Positions 15,879 through 24,805 of a DNA stretch of 64,000 bases are shown here, piece by piece (within the stretch, counting starts at the first letter, position 1; every line of letters starts with the position of its first letter). Source of the stretch: Pseudopedobacter sp035496935 (GTDB taxonomy: Bacteria; Bacteroidota; Bacteroidia; Sphingobacteriales; Sphingobacteriaceae). Below the pieces are notes generated by a model. It had not been told where the DNA came from. It searched no databases and was given only the letters and a program-made list of their open reading frames with translations. The position numbers and the translations under genes were made by a program. The stretch lies in NCBI GenBank assembly GCA_035496935.1, contig DATJED010000023.1, positions 186,001 to 250,000 of the forward strand. The letters are read 5' to 3'.

Positions 15879-16457
15879 TTACTCGGCTACCCTAATTTTA
15901 ATAACCAGTTTTTTTACTTTATCTGAGTTAACCATAATATTTGGTCGGTGTGTTTTGCTCGGAAAAAACAGGTAAAAAGTGCTTGAATCTGCCACATAAA
16001 ACTTTCCTTTGTCGATTTCGTAGTTTGCAACATCTTTCGTAGCATCATAAGGGCGGGTTACTTTTTCGTTTTTAAAAGATGCTTCTCCAATTTTTTCTTT
16101 TCCGCTAATTACGTACTGCAAGTCAATATATTTTCTGTGCGATTCCCATTTGGTATCTTCAAAAGGCTTGTCTACAATTTCTGTGACAGATGCAAAAACT
16201 TGGTCGCCGTCAATCGGGTATTTTCCCGGAGCTAAGTTTTGCAGATCATGCGTTTCCATAAATTGGAAAGCTTTGTCCCAAGTAGCCTTATTCGCAGCAT
16301 ATTGTTTTTTAAATTCTACCAAGTTCACATCTTTATAAACAGCCGGCTTTAATGCTGTTGCCGATGGTTGTTCTTTAAGCCATTGCTGAGCTTTATTTGC
16401 GCTACAAGCTGTTAATAGAGTAGTAGCCCATAAAATAGTTGCTATTTTTAGTTTCAT
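15879..16457 (-). CDS. YhcH/YjgK/YiaL-family lipoprotein
   Basis: 192 residues. The lipoprotein signal ends LLTACS with C18 as the likely anchor. The rest is the YhcH/YjgK/YiaL (DUF386) cupin-like domain, with ESHRKYIDLQYVISG near 115-130 and KTHRPNIM near 170. The family is tied to metabolism of sialic acid and other sugars, with presumed isomerase or anomer-binding roles. Most members are cytoplasmic and shorter by 40 residues; an exported version is typical of Bacteroidota. Single gene. Confidence 0.85.
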   Translation of the reverse strand: MKLKIATILWATTLLTACSANKAQQWLKEQPSATALKPAVYKDVNLVEFKKQYAANKATWDKAFQFMETHDLQNLAPGKYPIDGDQVFASVTEIVDKPFEDTKWESHRKYIDLQYVISGKEKIGEASFKNEKVTRPYDATKDVANYEIDKGKFYVADSSTFYLFFPSKTHRPNIMVNSDKVKKLVIKIRVAE

Positions 16458-16575
16458 AATTGTTTTTTTGGATGCTAAAAATACGGGTTAATGTGATTAA
16501 AATTTTATTTATTTCAATTTTGGTTAATCTTAAAAGCCATCTAAAAATGCAACAACGTAGATGCAATAAGCAAAA

Positions 16576-16675
16576 GATGAAAAAGTAAATGCCGTTGCTC
16601 GGCATGAGGCAAGCAACGCTGTGCGAGAATGCCGAAAGTTTTCGTATCGAACTAGACTTGAATCTAAAACTCATG
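16576..16675. repeat. Short hairpin repeat B, copy 2
   Basis: ATGAAAAAGTAAATGCC, then GTTGCTC, then GGCATGAGG matches 5586-5620 with few changes; GCTGTGC follows in both, and AAAACTCATG at the end matches AAAATTCATG. The ATGCC/GGCAT stem is kept. An outer pairing differs but is preserved: GTTGC with GCAAC here, TTGCCC with GGGCA in copy 1. Confidence 0.65.
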
Positions 16676-16721
16676 TTATTTACAAATTTTAATTAATTTC
16701 ACGGCTTATAATTATAAAAGC

Positions 16722-17465
16722 ATGAAATTGTTAGAAGGAAAAACTGCTCTTATTACCGGAGCTTCTAAAGGAATTGGTCGTAAAATTGCCGAGAAATTTG
16801 CCGAACAAGGGGCAAATGTTGCTTTCACTTACTTATCCTCTGTTGAAAAAGGACAAGCTTTAGAAGAAGAGTTGAAATCTTTTGGAACACAAATTAAAGG
16901 TTACCGTTCTGATGCTTCAAAATTTGCCGAAGCAGAAGCTTTGATCAACGATATTGTTGCCGATTTTGGAACGCTAGATATAGTAATTAATAATGCCGGA
17001 ATTACCAAAGACGGTTTATTGATGCGCATGAGCGAGGAGAACTTTGACGACGTAATTGAAGTGAACTTAAAATCGGTATTTAACACCACAAAAGCAGCTT
17101 CAAAAGTAATGATGAAAAACCGCAAAGGTGTTTTTATCAATATGAGTTCGGTTGTTGGTGTTCAAGGTAACGCGGGGCAGGCAAATTATGCGGCATCAAA
17201 AGCTGGGATTATTGGTTTTACAAAATCAGTAGCTAAAGAATTAGGTTCAAGAAATATCAGAGCTAACGTTGTTGCGCCAGGCTTTATTAAAACCGAAATG
17301 ACCGAAGTACTAGACCCAAAAGTGGTTGAAGGCTGGGAAAAAGATATTCCTTTAAAAAGAGCCGGAGAAACAGAAGATATTGCTAACGTGTGTGTGTTTT
17401 TAGCTTCGGATATGAGCGCTTATGTAACCGGTCAGGTGCTTAGCGTTTGCGGTGGAATGTTGTAA
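16722..17465 (+). CDS. fabG: 3-oxoacyl-[acyl-carrier-protein] reductase
   Basis: 247 residues, a classical short-chain dehydrogenase. TGASKGIGR (12-20) binds NADPH, NNAG is at 90-93, and the catalytic triad is S143, Y156, K160 in the SSVVG and YAASK motifs. Length and sequence are those of FabG, which reduces beta-ketoacyl-ACP in fatty-acid synthesis. It stands alone with a terminator 57 bases after its stop, apart from other fab genes. Another SDR specificity is possible but less likely. Confidence 0.85.
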   Translation: MKLLEGKTALITGASKGIGRKIAEKFAEQGANVAFTYLSSVEKGQALEEELKSFGTQIKGYRSDASKFAEAEALINDIVADFGTLDIVINNAGITKDGLLMRMSEENFDDVIEVNLKSVFNTTKAASKVMMKNRKGVFINMSSVVGVQGNAGQANYAASKAGIIGFTKSVAKELGSRNIRANVVAPGFIKTEMTEVLDPKVVEGWEKDIPLKRAGETEDIANVCVFLASDMSAYVTGQVLSVCGGML

Positions 17466-17521
17466 TTCATTTTGTGTTTTTTGATTCGAATTACGTAAAT
17501 ATGCCGAGAAACGTAATTTGC

Positions 17522-17553
17522 ACCCGGGGTTTTTCTTAAACTTCGGGTTTTTT
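17522..17553 (+). terminator. fabG terminator
   Basis: ACCCG, gg, GTTT pairs with AAAC, tt, CGGGT around a 5-base loop and is followed by a run of T. Confidence 0.8.
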
Positions 17554-17678
17554 GTTTAATCATTTGTTTTTTAGAGGGGAAATAACATAAAGTGTAATTT
17601 TTAATTTGAATATTTTCGGTAAAAAAATAACAAATAAGCATCTTTATGAAGAAATATAAATAATTTTAAGTTGTTTTA

Positions 17679-17710
17679 TTGTCTAAAAAATCGGAACTTA
17701 TATATTTTTG
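17679..17710 (+). promoter_or_regulatory. Promoter-like pair upstream of the pectate lyase
   Basis: TTG (17679-17681) and TATTTTTG (17703-17710) are 21 bases apart, fitting the Bacteroidota consensus. The predicted leader is about 165 bases. Confidence 0.4.
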
Positions 17711-17882
17711 AGGTTTTATATTTTCTTTTAGTTAAAACATGCTGAATTTAAGTAATGTATCGTTCCCGGCATCGTTTGCGCATTTTTAAGTTTTGAGATT
17801 TTAATTTCTTTCGTTTTTCACTCGTATAATTGTTTGTTATTTAACCAATTACTACCTGCCATTTATACTAAAATGAAAAAAA

Positions 17883-18752
17883 ATGAAAAATTCAATTTTA
17901 ATTATTTTGTGTGCATGCGCTTTTGCGAGCTGCAAAAAAAATGAATCGCTACAAAAAGATGTTACAGCTACTTCGGTTAAAAAAACACAGGCAAGTGTTA
18001 CTGTAACTACCGAAGCTGCATTAAAATCTGCTGTAAACAACGCAAGTCCTGGCGATATCATAAAAATAAGTGGAACTATATACTTGACCAGCACTTTACA
18101 GTGTTTAAAAAGTGGAACCTCGTCATCAAAAATCAACCTCACCGGAGGAACGTTGGACTGCTCTGGTATGTCATCTGGTTGGGGAGTAAAAGTGAACGGC
18201 AGTTATTGGAACATCACTAACATGGTTATAAAAAATTCGCCAGATTGCGGGCTTGTCTTTCAGGTTGGCGGATATAATTACGTTTATAATGTAACCACAA
18301 GCAATAATAAAGACAGTGGCTTGCAGATATATAATGGTTCACACCACAATAGCATCAATTACTGTATTTCTAAAGACAATTACGATACGGCTAACGGTGG
18401 CGAAAATGCAGATGGATTTGCCTGTAAGTTGTCTGCGGGGCAGGGTAATCAGTTTAATAACTGTACCGCAACACATAATTCAGATGATGGCTGGGATTTG
18501 TACGGACAGCCTTATAAAGTAACCATAACCAATTGTACCGCTCAGAATAACGGTTACGGTACCAACGGCGACGGTAACGGGTTTAAATTGGGAAGTGCTG
18601 GGCAAAGTGTTCCGCATACTGTTACTAACTGTATAGCGAATAATAATGCCGGTCACGGTTACGATGGCAACGGCAACACTGGGCATATTACTACAACCGG
18701 GAGTACCGGCTCAGGAAACGCACTTTCACCACTTTTCTATAGAATTTATTAA
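17883..18752 (+). CDS. PL9-like pectate lyase lipoprotein
   Basis: 289 residues. Lipoprotein signal ends AFASC (C17). The rest is a right-handed parallel beta-helix with regular Asn/Thr/Gly-rich turns. ENADGFACKLSAGQGN and NSDDGWDLYG are signature stretches of polysaccharide lyase family 9, where the Asp residues bind catalytic calcium. It should cleave pectate or a related uronic polysaccharide at the cell surface. It is short for the family, which usually exceeds 400 residues. It has its own terminator and no neighbouring SusC/SusD pair. Confidence 0.8.
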   Translation: MKNSILIILCACAFASCKKNESLQKDVTATSVKKTQASVTVTTEAALKSAVNNASPGDIIKISGTIYLTSTLQCLKSGTSSSKINLTGGTLDCSGMSSGWGVKVNGSYWNITNMVIKNSPDCGLVFQVGGYNYVYNVTTSNNKDSGLQIYNGSHHNSINYCISKDNYDTANGGENADGFACKLSAGQGNQFNNCTATHNSDDGWDLYGQPYKVTITNCTAQNNGYGTNGDGNGFKLGSAGQSVPHTVTNCIANNNAGHGYDGNGNTGHITTTGSTGSGNALSPLFYRIY

Positions 18753-18797
18753 AAAATTATATAAATAAATCAGCGTTGTTTTGGTTAAATAGCTACG

Positions 18798-18831
18798 GCA
18801 ATCCCTCAAAGAAAGGGGGGATTGCTTTTTT
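18798..18831 (+). terminator. Pectate lyase terminator
   Basis: GCAATCCC pairs with GGGATTGC, followed by six T residues; the gene stop is 46 bases upstream. Confidence 0.85.
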
Positions 18832-18874
18832 GCTATTTAATTTTTGCTAACTAAAATATTTTCTCACAATCTAA

Positions 18875-18906
18875 AAGAGCAGTATTATTCACTTGCTCTT
18901 TTTTTT
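18875..18906 (+). terminator. Second terminator hairpin
   Basis: AAGAGCA and TGCTCTT form a 7-bp stem with a 12-base loop and a long T-run, 24 bases before the SIMPL gene. It backs up the terminator at 18798. Confidence 0.7.
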
Positions 18907-18929
18907 ATATAATTTGTTAAATTTATAAA

Positions 18930-19649
18930 ATGAAGAACAGATTTATATTACCAGCAGTCATTATCGGCGTTTGCGCAATAATTGTTGCGTTTATTTTAGC
19001 CCGGGGCTTAAAAAATATCAAATCAGACCAAACCATAAATGTTACGGGTTCTGCAAAACAGCTCATTATTTCTGATTTGGGCATATTAAAAGGCTTTTTT
19101 AATATTGAAGCGCCAACTGCGCAGGATGCTTATCGCGAATTATCCCGTCAACGGCCATTGGTGGTTCAGTTCTTGAAATCTAAAGGTTTTAAAGATGCGG
19201 ATATCGATTTAAAAACAATTAACGTTTATCCGCAATACAATTTCAGTAGTAACGGACAGCAACTAGGCGTTAGAGCTTATACCATTAACCAGTCTTTAGA
19301 AGTAAGCTCCAAAGACGTAAATAAGATAAAAGAGATTTCTATTGCTATAGCTTCTTTGTTTGAGCAAGGTTTAAATTTTAACGTTAATGCGCCAGAATAT
19401 TACTATACTAAACTAAGTGATGTTAAAGTGGATATCCAAGCGGCGGCAGCAAAAGATGCGATGATCCGTGGGGAGAAAGTGGCCGAAGCTACCAACCGCA
19501 GTTTAGGCACTTTAACCAACGCAAGAATGGGCGTTTTGCAAATTACGCCAGAAAACTCAAACATGACTTCCGATTATGGAATTAACGATGTAAGTTCTAT
19601 CCGTAAAGAAATAACGGCCGTTGTTAATGCTAATTTCGAGATTGAATAG
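18930..19649 (+). CDS. SIMPL (DUF541) domain protein
   Basis: 239 residues. One membrane helix near the N-terminus (7-25) is followed by a SIMPL domain: VTGSAKQLIISDLGILKG near 38 and QAAAAKDAMIRGEKVAEATN near 175 are typical. SIMPL proteins are periplasmic or membrane-anchored oligomers of poorly known function, sometimes tied to oxidative or surface stress. The next gene starts 24 bases later, so they may be co-transcribed. Confidence 0.85.
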   Translation: MKNRFILPAVIIGVCAIIVAFILARGLKNIKSDQTINVTGSAKQLIISDLGILKGFFNIEAPTAQDAYRELSRQRPLVVQFLKSKGFKDADIDLKTINVYPQYNFSSNGQQLGVRAYTINQSLEVSSKDVNKIKEISIAIASLFEQGLNFNVNAPEYYYTKLSDVKVDIQAAAAKDAMIRGEKVAEATNRSLGTLTNARMGVLQITPENSNMTSDYGINDVSSIRKEITAVVNANFEIE

Positions 19650-19673
19650 CTAGCTTGCATATTTACGGGTGAT

Positions 19674-21761
19674 ATGCCTTTACAGTTCTCTTTAGTTTTT
19701 AACGATTTAAGTATATGGTGGCTAATACCAAGCCTTTTTTTGGGTTTTGTATATGCTTGGATTTTTTATCAGAAATCCACAATTGAAAGCGCCAATTTAA
19801 AACGTTTATTGTTTGCATTTCGGTGGCTGACCATCACTTTTTTAGCCTTACTGTTGCTCTCGCCCTTGATTAAATCAGCAAAAGAGAAACTTCATAAACC
19901 TTTAATATTTATTGCTCAGGATGCGTCTTTATCTACGGTAATTAACCCAAAAGCAGGTTTTGATTCCGCTGTTTATCATCAAAACCTTAAGAACTTACAA
20001 ACCAAATTGAGCGATGATTACGAGATTAAGGTGCTGAACTTTAGTAGTGGAGTTAAAAATGGATTTGATTTTAAGGAAGCAGGGAAAGAGACCGCTATTT
20101 CGAGCGTTTTCGATTTTATAGATCAGCAAAATCCGAACAGTAATATTGGGGCTTTAATTTTGGCGTCGGATGGTATTTATAATAAAGGCGCAAATCCAAT
20201 TACCCAGATTTCTAAAATACAATTTCCTGTTTATACCGTTGCTTTGGGCGATACAGTCCCAAAAAGAGATTTAGTTTTAATGTCTCCAATTTACAACCAA
20301 TTGGTTTATTTGGGCAACAGCCACGAAGTTGAAATTACACTTAAAGCATTTGGTGCTAAAGATTTGATTACTAGTCTTAAACTAAGCACCAATGATGAGC
20401 AGATAAAACAACAAAATGTTTCTTTTAGCAATGATGAAGAAACAAAAACGTTGAAGTTTACGCTTGACGCGAAGAAAAAAGGCACTCAGAAAATCACATT
20501 CGAGCTTACGCCAATTCCAAATGAAGTTTCCAATCAAAATAATAGACAGACCGTTTATGTTGACGTTTTGGACGGAAGGGAGAAAATTCTGCTGGTTGCC
20601 GATGCACCTCATCCAGATCTCGGCGCTTTAAAGCAGGCAATTGAGAGCCATAAAAATTATGAAGTTACGCTAGCTTTCGCTGATAATTTACCTGCAAAAA
20701 CTGATGGCTATGGCTTAATTATTCTTCATAATCTGCCATCTAAAAGCTATCAAATCAATTCTTTTTTGGCGAGTATCAAACAAAAAAGTAAGTGGTTTAT
20801 CATTGGTACACAAACAAATATTGTTGCATTAAACGGTTTACAGGATGTAATGGATATCTCATCGGCAAACAACCAAACGCAAAATTATATTGCCGATTTA
20901 AATCCCGATTTTTATGCTTTTACTTTAAGTGCCGATACCAAAAACAGACTGACAAACCTGGCGCCATTGAATGCGCCGTTCGCAAGTTATAAGCTTAAAT
21001 CGGCCGGGAAAACGTTATTTAAACAACAAATTGGCAATGTAAAAACTGCAACGCCTTTATTGGTTTTTAATGATGAGGGTGCGGTTAAAACAGCAATTTT
21101 AACTGGCGAAGGCATTTGGCGTTGGCGAATAGAAGATTTTGAGGAAAACAATAATTTTGATGCTTTTGATGAGCTGATTAGCAAATCGGTACAGTATTTA
21201 AATGCCAAGGAAGATAAACGTAAATTCAGAGTGAAAAGCGGTAAGAATCGCTACTTCGAGAATGAGCATATTTTGCTTAACGCCGAACTTTACAACGATT
21301 CTTATGAGCTTGTTAATGATCCTGAAGTAAGTTTAGCGTTAAAAAGTGAGGCAGGAAAAAAATACAGTTATGTGTTTTCGAGAACAGGTAATGCTTACGA
21401 AGTGAATTTAGGTGTTTTACCTGCCGGCGAATATAACTTTATAGCCACAACCAAATTGGGGACTAAAAATTACGCCGCAAATGGCAGTTTTTTAGTTGAA
21501 GCTTTAAACGTGGAACTAATGGAGGGCAGAGCAAATCACCAATTATTATATAGCCTTAGCAAAACAACAGGTGGCGGAATGGTTTATCCAACTGAAATAA
21601 TGAATTTGGTTGACTCCATTAAAGCAAATGAGAAAGTAAAAACGGTGCGCTATCAGGAGAAAAGCTACGAGCCTTTGATAAATTTAAAATGGACATTTGC
21701 ACTCATTGTTTTACTGTTAAGTGTTGAGTGGTTTTTAAGGAAAAGAAATGGAGCATTATAA
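19674..21761 (+). CDS. Large membrane protein with VWA-like region
   Basis: 695 residues, family not firmly recognised. Two membrane helices lie near the N-terminus (about 12-28 and 45-65) and one near the C-terminus (about 672-688). Between them is a long periplasmic part starting with a VWA-like fold (IFIAQDASLSTV near 80, ALILASDGIYNKG near 162). Helices flanking a VWA-like core resemble Bacteroidota BatA/BatB-like and glutamine-amidotransferase-like membrane proteins. The key metal-site serines are not all evident. Its end overlaps the next gene by 14 bases. Confidence 0.65.
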   Translation: MPLQFSLVFNDLSIWWLIPSLFLGFVYAWIFYQKSTIESANLKRLLFAFRWLTITFLALLLLSPLIKSAKEKLHKPLIFIAQDASLSTVINPKAGFDSAVYHQNLKNLQTKLSDDYEIKVLNFSSGVKNGFDFKEAGKETAISSVFDFIDQQNPNSNIGALILASDGIYNKGANPITQISKIQFPVYTVALGDTVPKRDLVLMSPIYNQLVYLGNSHEVEITLKAFGAKDLITSLKLSTNDEQIKQQNVSFSNDEETKTLKFTLDAKKKGTQKITFELTPIPNEVSNQNNRQTVYVDVLDGREKILLVADAPHPDLGALKQAIESHKNYEVTLAFADNLPAKTDGYGLIILHNLPSKSYQINSFLASIKQKSKWFIIGTQTNIVALNGLQDVMDISSANNQTQNYIADLNPDFYAFTLSADTKNRLTNLAPLNAPFASYKLKSAGKTLFKQQIGNVKTATPLLVFNDEGAVKTAILTGEGIWRWRIEDFEENNNFDAFDELISKSVQYLNAKEDKRKFRVKSGKNRYFENEHILLNAELYNDSYELVNDPEVSLALKSEAGKKYSYVFSRTGNAYEVNLGVLPAGEYNFIATTKLGTKNYAANGSFLVEALNVELMEGRANHQLLYSLSKTTGGGMVYPTEIMNLVDSIKANEKVKTVRYQEKSYEPLINLKWTFALIVLLLSVEWFLRKRNGAL

Positions 21762-22365
21762 CCTTCTTATTGGCGATGTAATCACTATTTGCGGAACGTT
21801 TTCATTTGCCGTTTCGGGCGCTTTTGCCGCAATGCAGAAGAGGTTAGATGCTTTTGGAGTTTTAATAGTTGCGTTTGTAACTGCCGTGGGTGGTGGAACT
21901 TTGCGTGATTGGCTTTTGGGAAGTACCCCGGTTTTTTGGCTTAAAGAAATTAGTTACTCGCTGGTAATAATTGTTACGGTTATTTTAGCAATGGTTTTCT
22001 GGAAAAAAATAAAAACCTTAAAAATTACACTCTTCTTATTCGATTCTTTAGGCTTAGGTTTTTTTACGATAATTGGCTTACAGAAAGGACTGGTTTATGA
22101 TTTAAGTCCTTTGGCTTGTATTGCTTTAGGTACGGTTACGGGGTGCTTTGGGGGGATTAGCCGTGATATTTTGCTGAATAATATTCCGCTGATTTTTAGA
22201 AAGGAAATTTACGCAACTGCTTGTATTATGGGCGGACTGGTGTTTTTACTATTACGAACTTTTGGCGTGGATGATACCGTGGTTAAAGTTGTTTCGGTTG
22301 CCGTGGTATTTTTAATCAGGATAGTAGCTGTGAAGTATAAGCTTTCGTTGCCAAGGGTTTATTGA
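21748..22365 (+). CDS. TRIC-family cation channel protein
   Basis: 205 residues, six to seven hydrophobic segments. Two homologous halves carry the glycine-rich motifs AVGGGTLRDWLLG (about 51-63) and TGCFGGISRDILLNN (about 131-145), the hallmark of UPF0126/YicG proteins, now classed as bacterial TRIC channels. It should form a trimeric potassium-type channel in the inner membrane. The start overlaps the preceding gene by 14 bases in another frame, indicating translational coupling. Confidence 0.88.
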   Translation: MEHYNLLIGDVITICGTFSFAVSGAFAAMQKRLDAFGVLIVAFVTAVGGGTLRDWLLGSTPVFWLKEISYSLVIIVTVILAMVFWKKIKTLKITLFLFDSLGLGFFTIIGLQKGLVYDLSPLACIALGTVTGCFGGISRDILLNNIPLIFRKEIYATACIMGGLVFLLLRTFGVDDTVVKVVSVAVVFLIRIVAVKYKLSLPRVY

Positions 22366-22370
22366 TTTCT

Positions 22371-22670
22371 TTATTTTGTTGATTTTTCATCAACAACTAC
22401 GTAAACATCCTCGTTTTTGCGTTTCATATAATAGCGTTCGCGGGCAAATTTCTCTAAACTCTGAATGTTAGTGGTGAGCTCTTTAAGTTCCGAATCGGCT
22501 TTTTCTATTTCTGCGGTGTAAAATTCTTTTTCTTCTTCTAACTTCTGTACCTGCGTACGGTATTCGTATTGCGAGGCCAAATCATTTCTGTCAAAGAACA
22601 GCATCCACACAATAAAGGCCATTCCAGCTAAAAAAAACTTGTTTTTAAGAAGATTCAATAAATTTTTCAT
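22371..22670 (-). CDS. Septum formation initiator-like protein (FtsB/DivIC family)
   Basis: 99 residues: a membrane helix near 10-25, then a coiled coil (about 35-75) rich in Glu, Lys and Leu, ending in the ERYYMKRKNEDVYVV block typical of DivIC/FtsB. These proteins stabilise the divisome with FtsL and FtsQ. ATG 22670 is used; the codon before it is GTG in frame. It ends 6 bases from the convergent TRIC gene. Confidence 0.82.
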   Translation of the reverse strand: MKNLLNLLKNKFFLAGMAFIVWMLFFDRNDLASQYEYRTQVQKLEEEKEFYTAEIEKADSELKELTTNIQSLEKFARERYYMKRKNEDVYVVVDEKSTK

Positions 22671-22759
22671 CACTTAAACTGAAATCCGTTTGTTTTATAA
22701 AATCAGCCGATAATACTTACTGGAAACATTATCGACTAATTTTCTATCTAAATTGACTC

Positions 22760-23011
22760 TTAAATAGAGTGTTCAGGAAAATGTGTTGCGTGTTTTTCGT
22801 CTTTTGTTGCGATTAAGGCAGAAATAAAAACCACTACACACACAATAATCAATGTCCAAAACCAAGCCGTATTCAGCAATTCCGCACCACTTAAATCGCT
22901 AACAGGCGATTCTGAAATATAAACTTCGGGTACTTTTGCTGCTGCAAATGTTAGGCTGTTGGTTAAAACTAGTGCGAAAAATAACATTGCAGATTTTAAT
23001 AGCGTTTTCAT
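22760..23011 (-). CDS. Small membrane protein of unknown function
   Basis: 83 residues: signal peptide (1-24, cleavage after FAAA), a short periplasmic segment and a single membrane helix (about 50-68), then a charged tail with several His. Not recognised. It is independent of its neighbours, 89 bases upstream of the DivIC-like gene start and 84 bases after the peptidase stop. Confidence 0.55.
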   Translation of the reverse strand: MKTLLKSAMLFFALVLTNSLTFAAAKVPEVYISESPVSDLSGAELLNTAWFWTLIIVCVVVFISALIATKDEKHATHFPEHSI

Positions 23012-23095
23012 GATTTTATGAGTTGTTAAATGATATTTACAATAATATGTCCAAAAATAATAAAGCTTTCAGGAATAATTGGTTTTTAATTTAAA

Positions 23096-24805
23096 TTAAT
23101 CTTCTAGTTTATTCAGCTCTGCTTTTACAAAATCCATTAATTCTTTGATGTAGCTTGCGCTAAAGTTGAACTCAATACCGGCAGTTTTATAAATTTCTTT
23201 AATGCTTTTTGTATAGCCCAATTTTAATGCTGCAAGGTAATTTGCTAAACCTTTTTGTGGATTTTCTTTATAGTTTTTCCACACGGCAATAGCGCCCAGT
23301 TGCGCAATTGCATATTCAATGTAGTAAAACGGCACTTCAAAAATGTGCAGTTGCTTCTGCCAAAGGTTCTCTAAAGCCTCTTGATGGTCTGTCCAGTCAA
23401 CAAAGTTTGCTCCAAACCTGTTGAAAATTTGTGTCCAAGCTTTTGTCCTTTCGGCAGTAGTATGATTAGGATTGGTGTAAATCCAATGTTGAAAAGCATC
23501 TACTATTGCAACCCAAGGCAGGGTTTTTAAAACATCACGCAATTGATAACGTTTTGCTCTCTTTAATTCTTCAGGATCTTTGAAAAATTCATCCCAATGG
23601 TCCATGGAGATTAATTCCATACTCATTGATGCAAGTTCGGCCACTTCAGACGGGCAATGTTTAAAGTCGTTTAGCTCTAAATCAGCTGTTAAAAATGTAT
23701 GAACAGCGTGTCCTCCTTCATGCACCATGGTGGTTAAATCCCTAAAAGAATTTGCCGAATTCATAAATATGAAAGGTGCACCGGTTTCTGCCAAAGGATA
23801 ATTATAACCGCCCGGAGCTTTACCTTTTCTGCTTTCCACATCAAAAAGTCCATTTGCTTTCATAATTTCTAACCGGGAGCCTAAATACGCGTCAAGCTTG
23901 TTGAAGCATTTGGTTGATTTTTCAATTAACTCGTCTCCGTTATTAAATGGTTTTAACGGATTTTTGCCTGATGTATCAACTTCGGTATCCCAAGGTTTTA
24001 GTTGGGGCAATTTTAAAAGGTTTTTTCTTTCGTCCGCTTGTGCAGCCAATAGCGGAACAACTTCTTTTTCGATGGCGTTATGAAAATCGAAACAGTCTTC
24101 GGCCGTGTAATCAAACCTACCCAAGGCCGCAAACATATAATCTCTAAAATTATCGAAATCCGCATTTACCGCAACCTGATGACGCAAGGTTTTAAGCTTG
24201 TTGAATAAATCGTTTAATGCATCCTTGTCCTGCAAACGTCTTTCGGTAATAGCTTCCCAAGCTTCTTGCCTAACTTCTCGGTTTAAATCTTTTAAAAAAT
24301 TGGAGGCTTGTTCCAATGTATATTCCTGTCCGTTTAAAGTAACAGACATTGCGCCGGTTATTCCTTGGTACTTCTGTTGTTCAACTTGTAGTTCGGTTTG
24401 TAGCGGGATGTTTTTCTCTCTAAAGAGCTCCAACGATTTTTTGATAGCCCGTAAATAAACAAAGTATTGCTCTTGGTCCAGTTCCTTCACATATTCACTT
24501 TCCATCAGCTTTTTGTTGAGCTCATTTGCAATTGGTGCAATTTTAGGCTCAATTTCCATAGCAAAAAACTGGAAAGATTTTACTAAATCCTCATTAGCGG
24601 TATCACAGCTCATCTTTATATATCGCCAAGCAAAGTCCTCTTCTAAAGCAGCTTCAAGTTCGCTTTTATCTTTCAACCATTTTTGTAATTCTTTAACCGC
24701 GTTAATTGGTCTGTTTAACAACTCGTTAAATATCGGCTCAAGCGTATCCCAATCCATTTTTAGTGTTTGTGGGATATAGTTTCTAGGTGCTTTTTCTAAA
24801 ATCAT
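23096..24805 (-). CDS. M3-family oligoendopeptidase
   Basis: 569 residues, full length for oligoendopeptidase F-like enzymes. The zinc motif HEGGH is at 362-366 in MVHEGGHAVHTF, followed about 25 residues later by the glutamate of EVAELASMSMEL. Cleaves short peptides in the cytoplasm. The stop of the upstream prenyltransferase gene overlaps its ATG by 4 bases, so the two form an operon, although their functions are not obviously linked. Confidence 0.92.
   Translation of the reverse strand: MILEKAPRNYIPQTLKMDWDTLEPIFNELLNRPINAVKELQKWLKDKSELEAALEEDFAWRYIKMSCDTANEDLVKSFQFFAMEIEPKIAPIANELNKKLMESEYVKELDQEQYFVYLRAIKKSLELFREKNIPLQTELQVEQQKYQGITGAMSVTLNGQEYTLEQASNFLKDLNREVRQEAWEAITERRLQDKDALNDLFNKLKTLRHQVAVNADFDNFRDYMFAALGRFDYTAEDCFDFHNAIEKEVVPLLAAQADERKNLLKLPQLKPWDTEVDTSGKNPLKPFNNGDELIEKSTKCFNKLDAYLGSRLEIMKANGLFDVESRKGKAPGGYNYPLAETGAPFIFMNSANSFRDLTTMVHEGGHAVHTFLTADLELNDFKHCPSEVAELASMSMELISMDHWDEFFKDPEELKRAKRYQLRDVLKTLPWVAIVDAFQHWIYTNPNHTTAERTKAWTQIFNRFGANFVDWTDHQEALENLWQKQLHIFEVPFYYIEYAIAQLGAIAVWKNYKENPQKGLANYLAALKLGYTKSIKEIYKTAGIEFNFSASYIKELMDFVKAELNKLED

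Larger units (their letters stand above)
17466..17882. other. AT-rich spacer between fabG and the pectate lyase
   Basis: 417 bases with no gene. It holds the fabG terminator (17522-17553) and a promoter-like pair (17679-17710). The 170 bases after that would be a long leader of the pectate lyase mRNA; I see no riboswitch-like structure in it. Confidence 0.5.
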
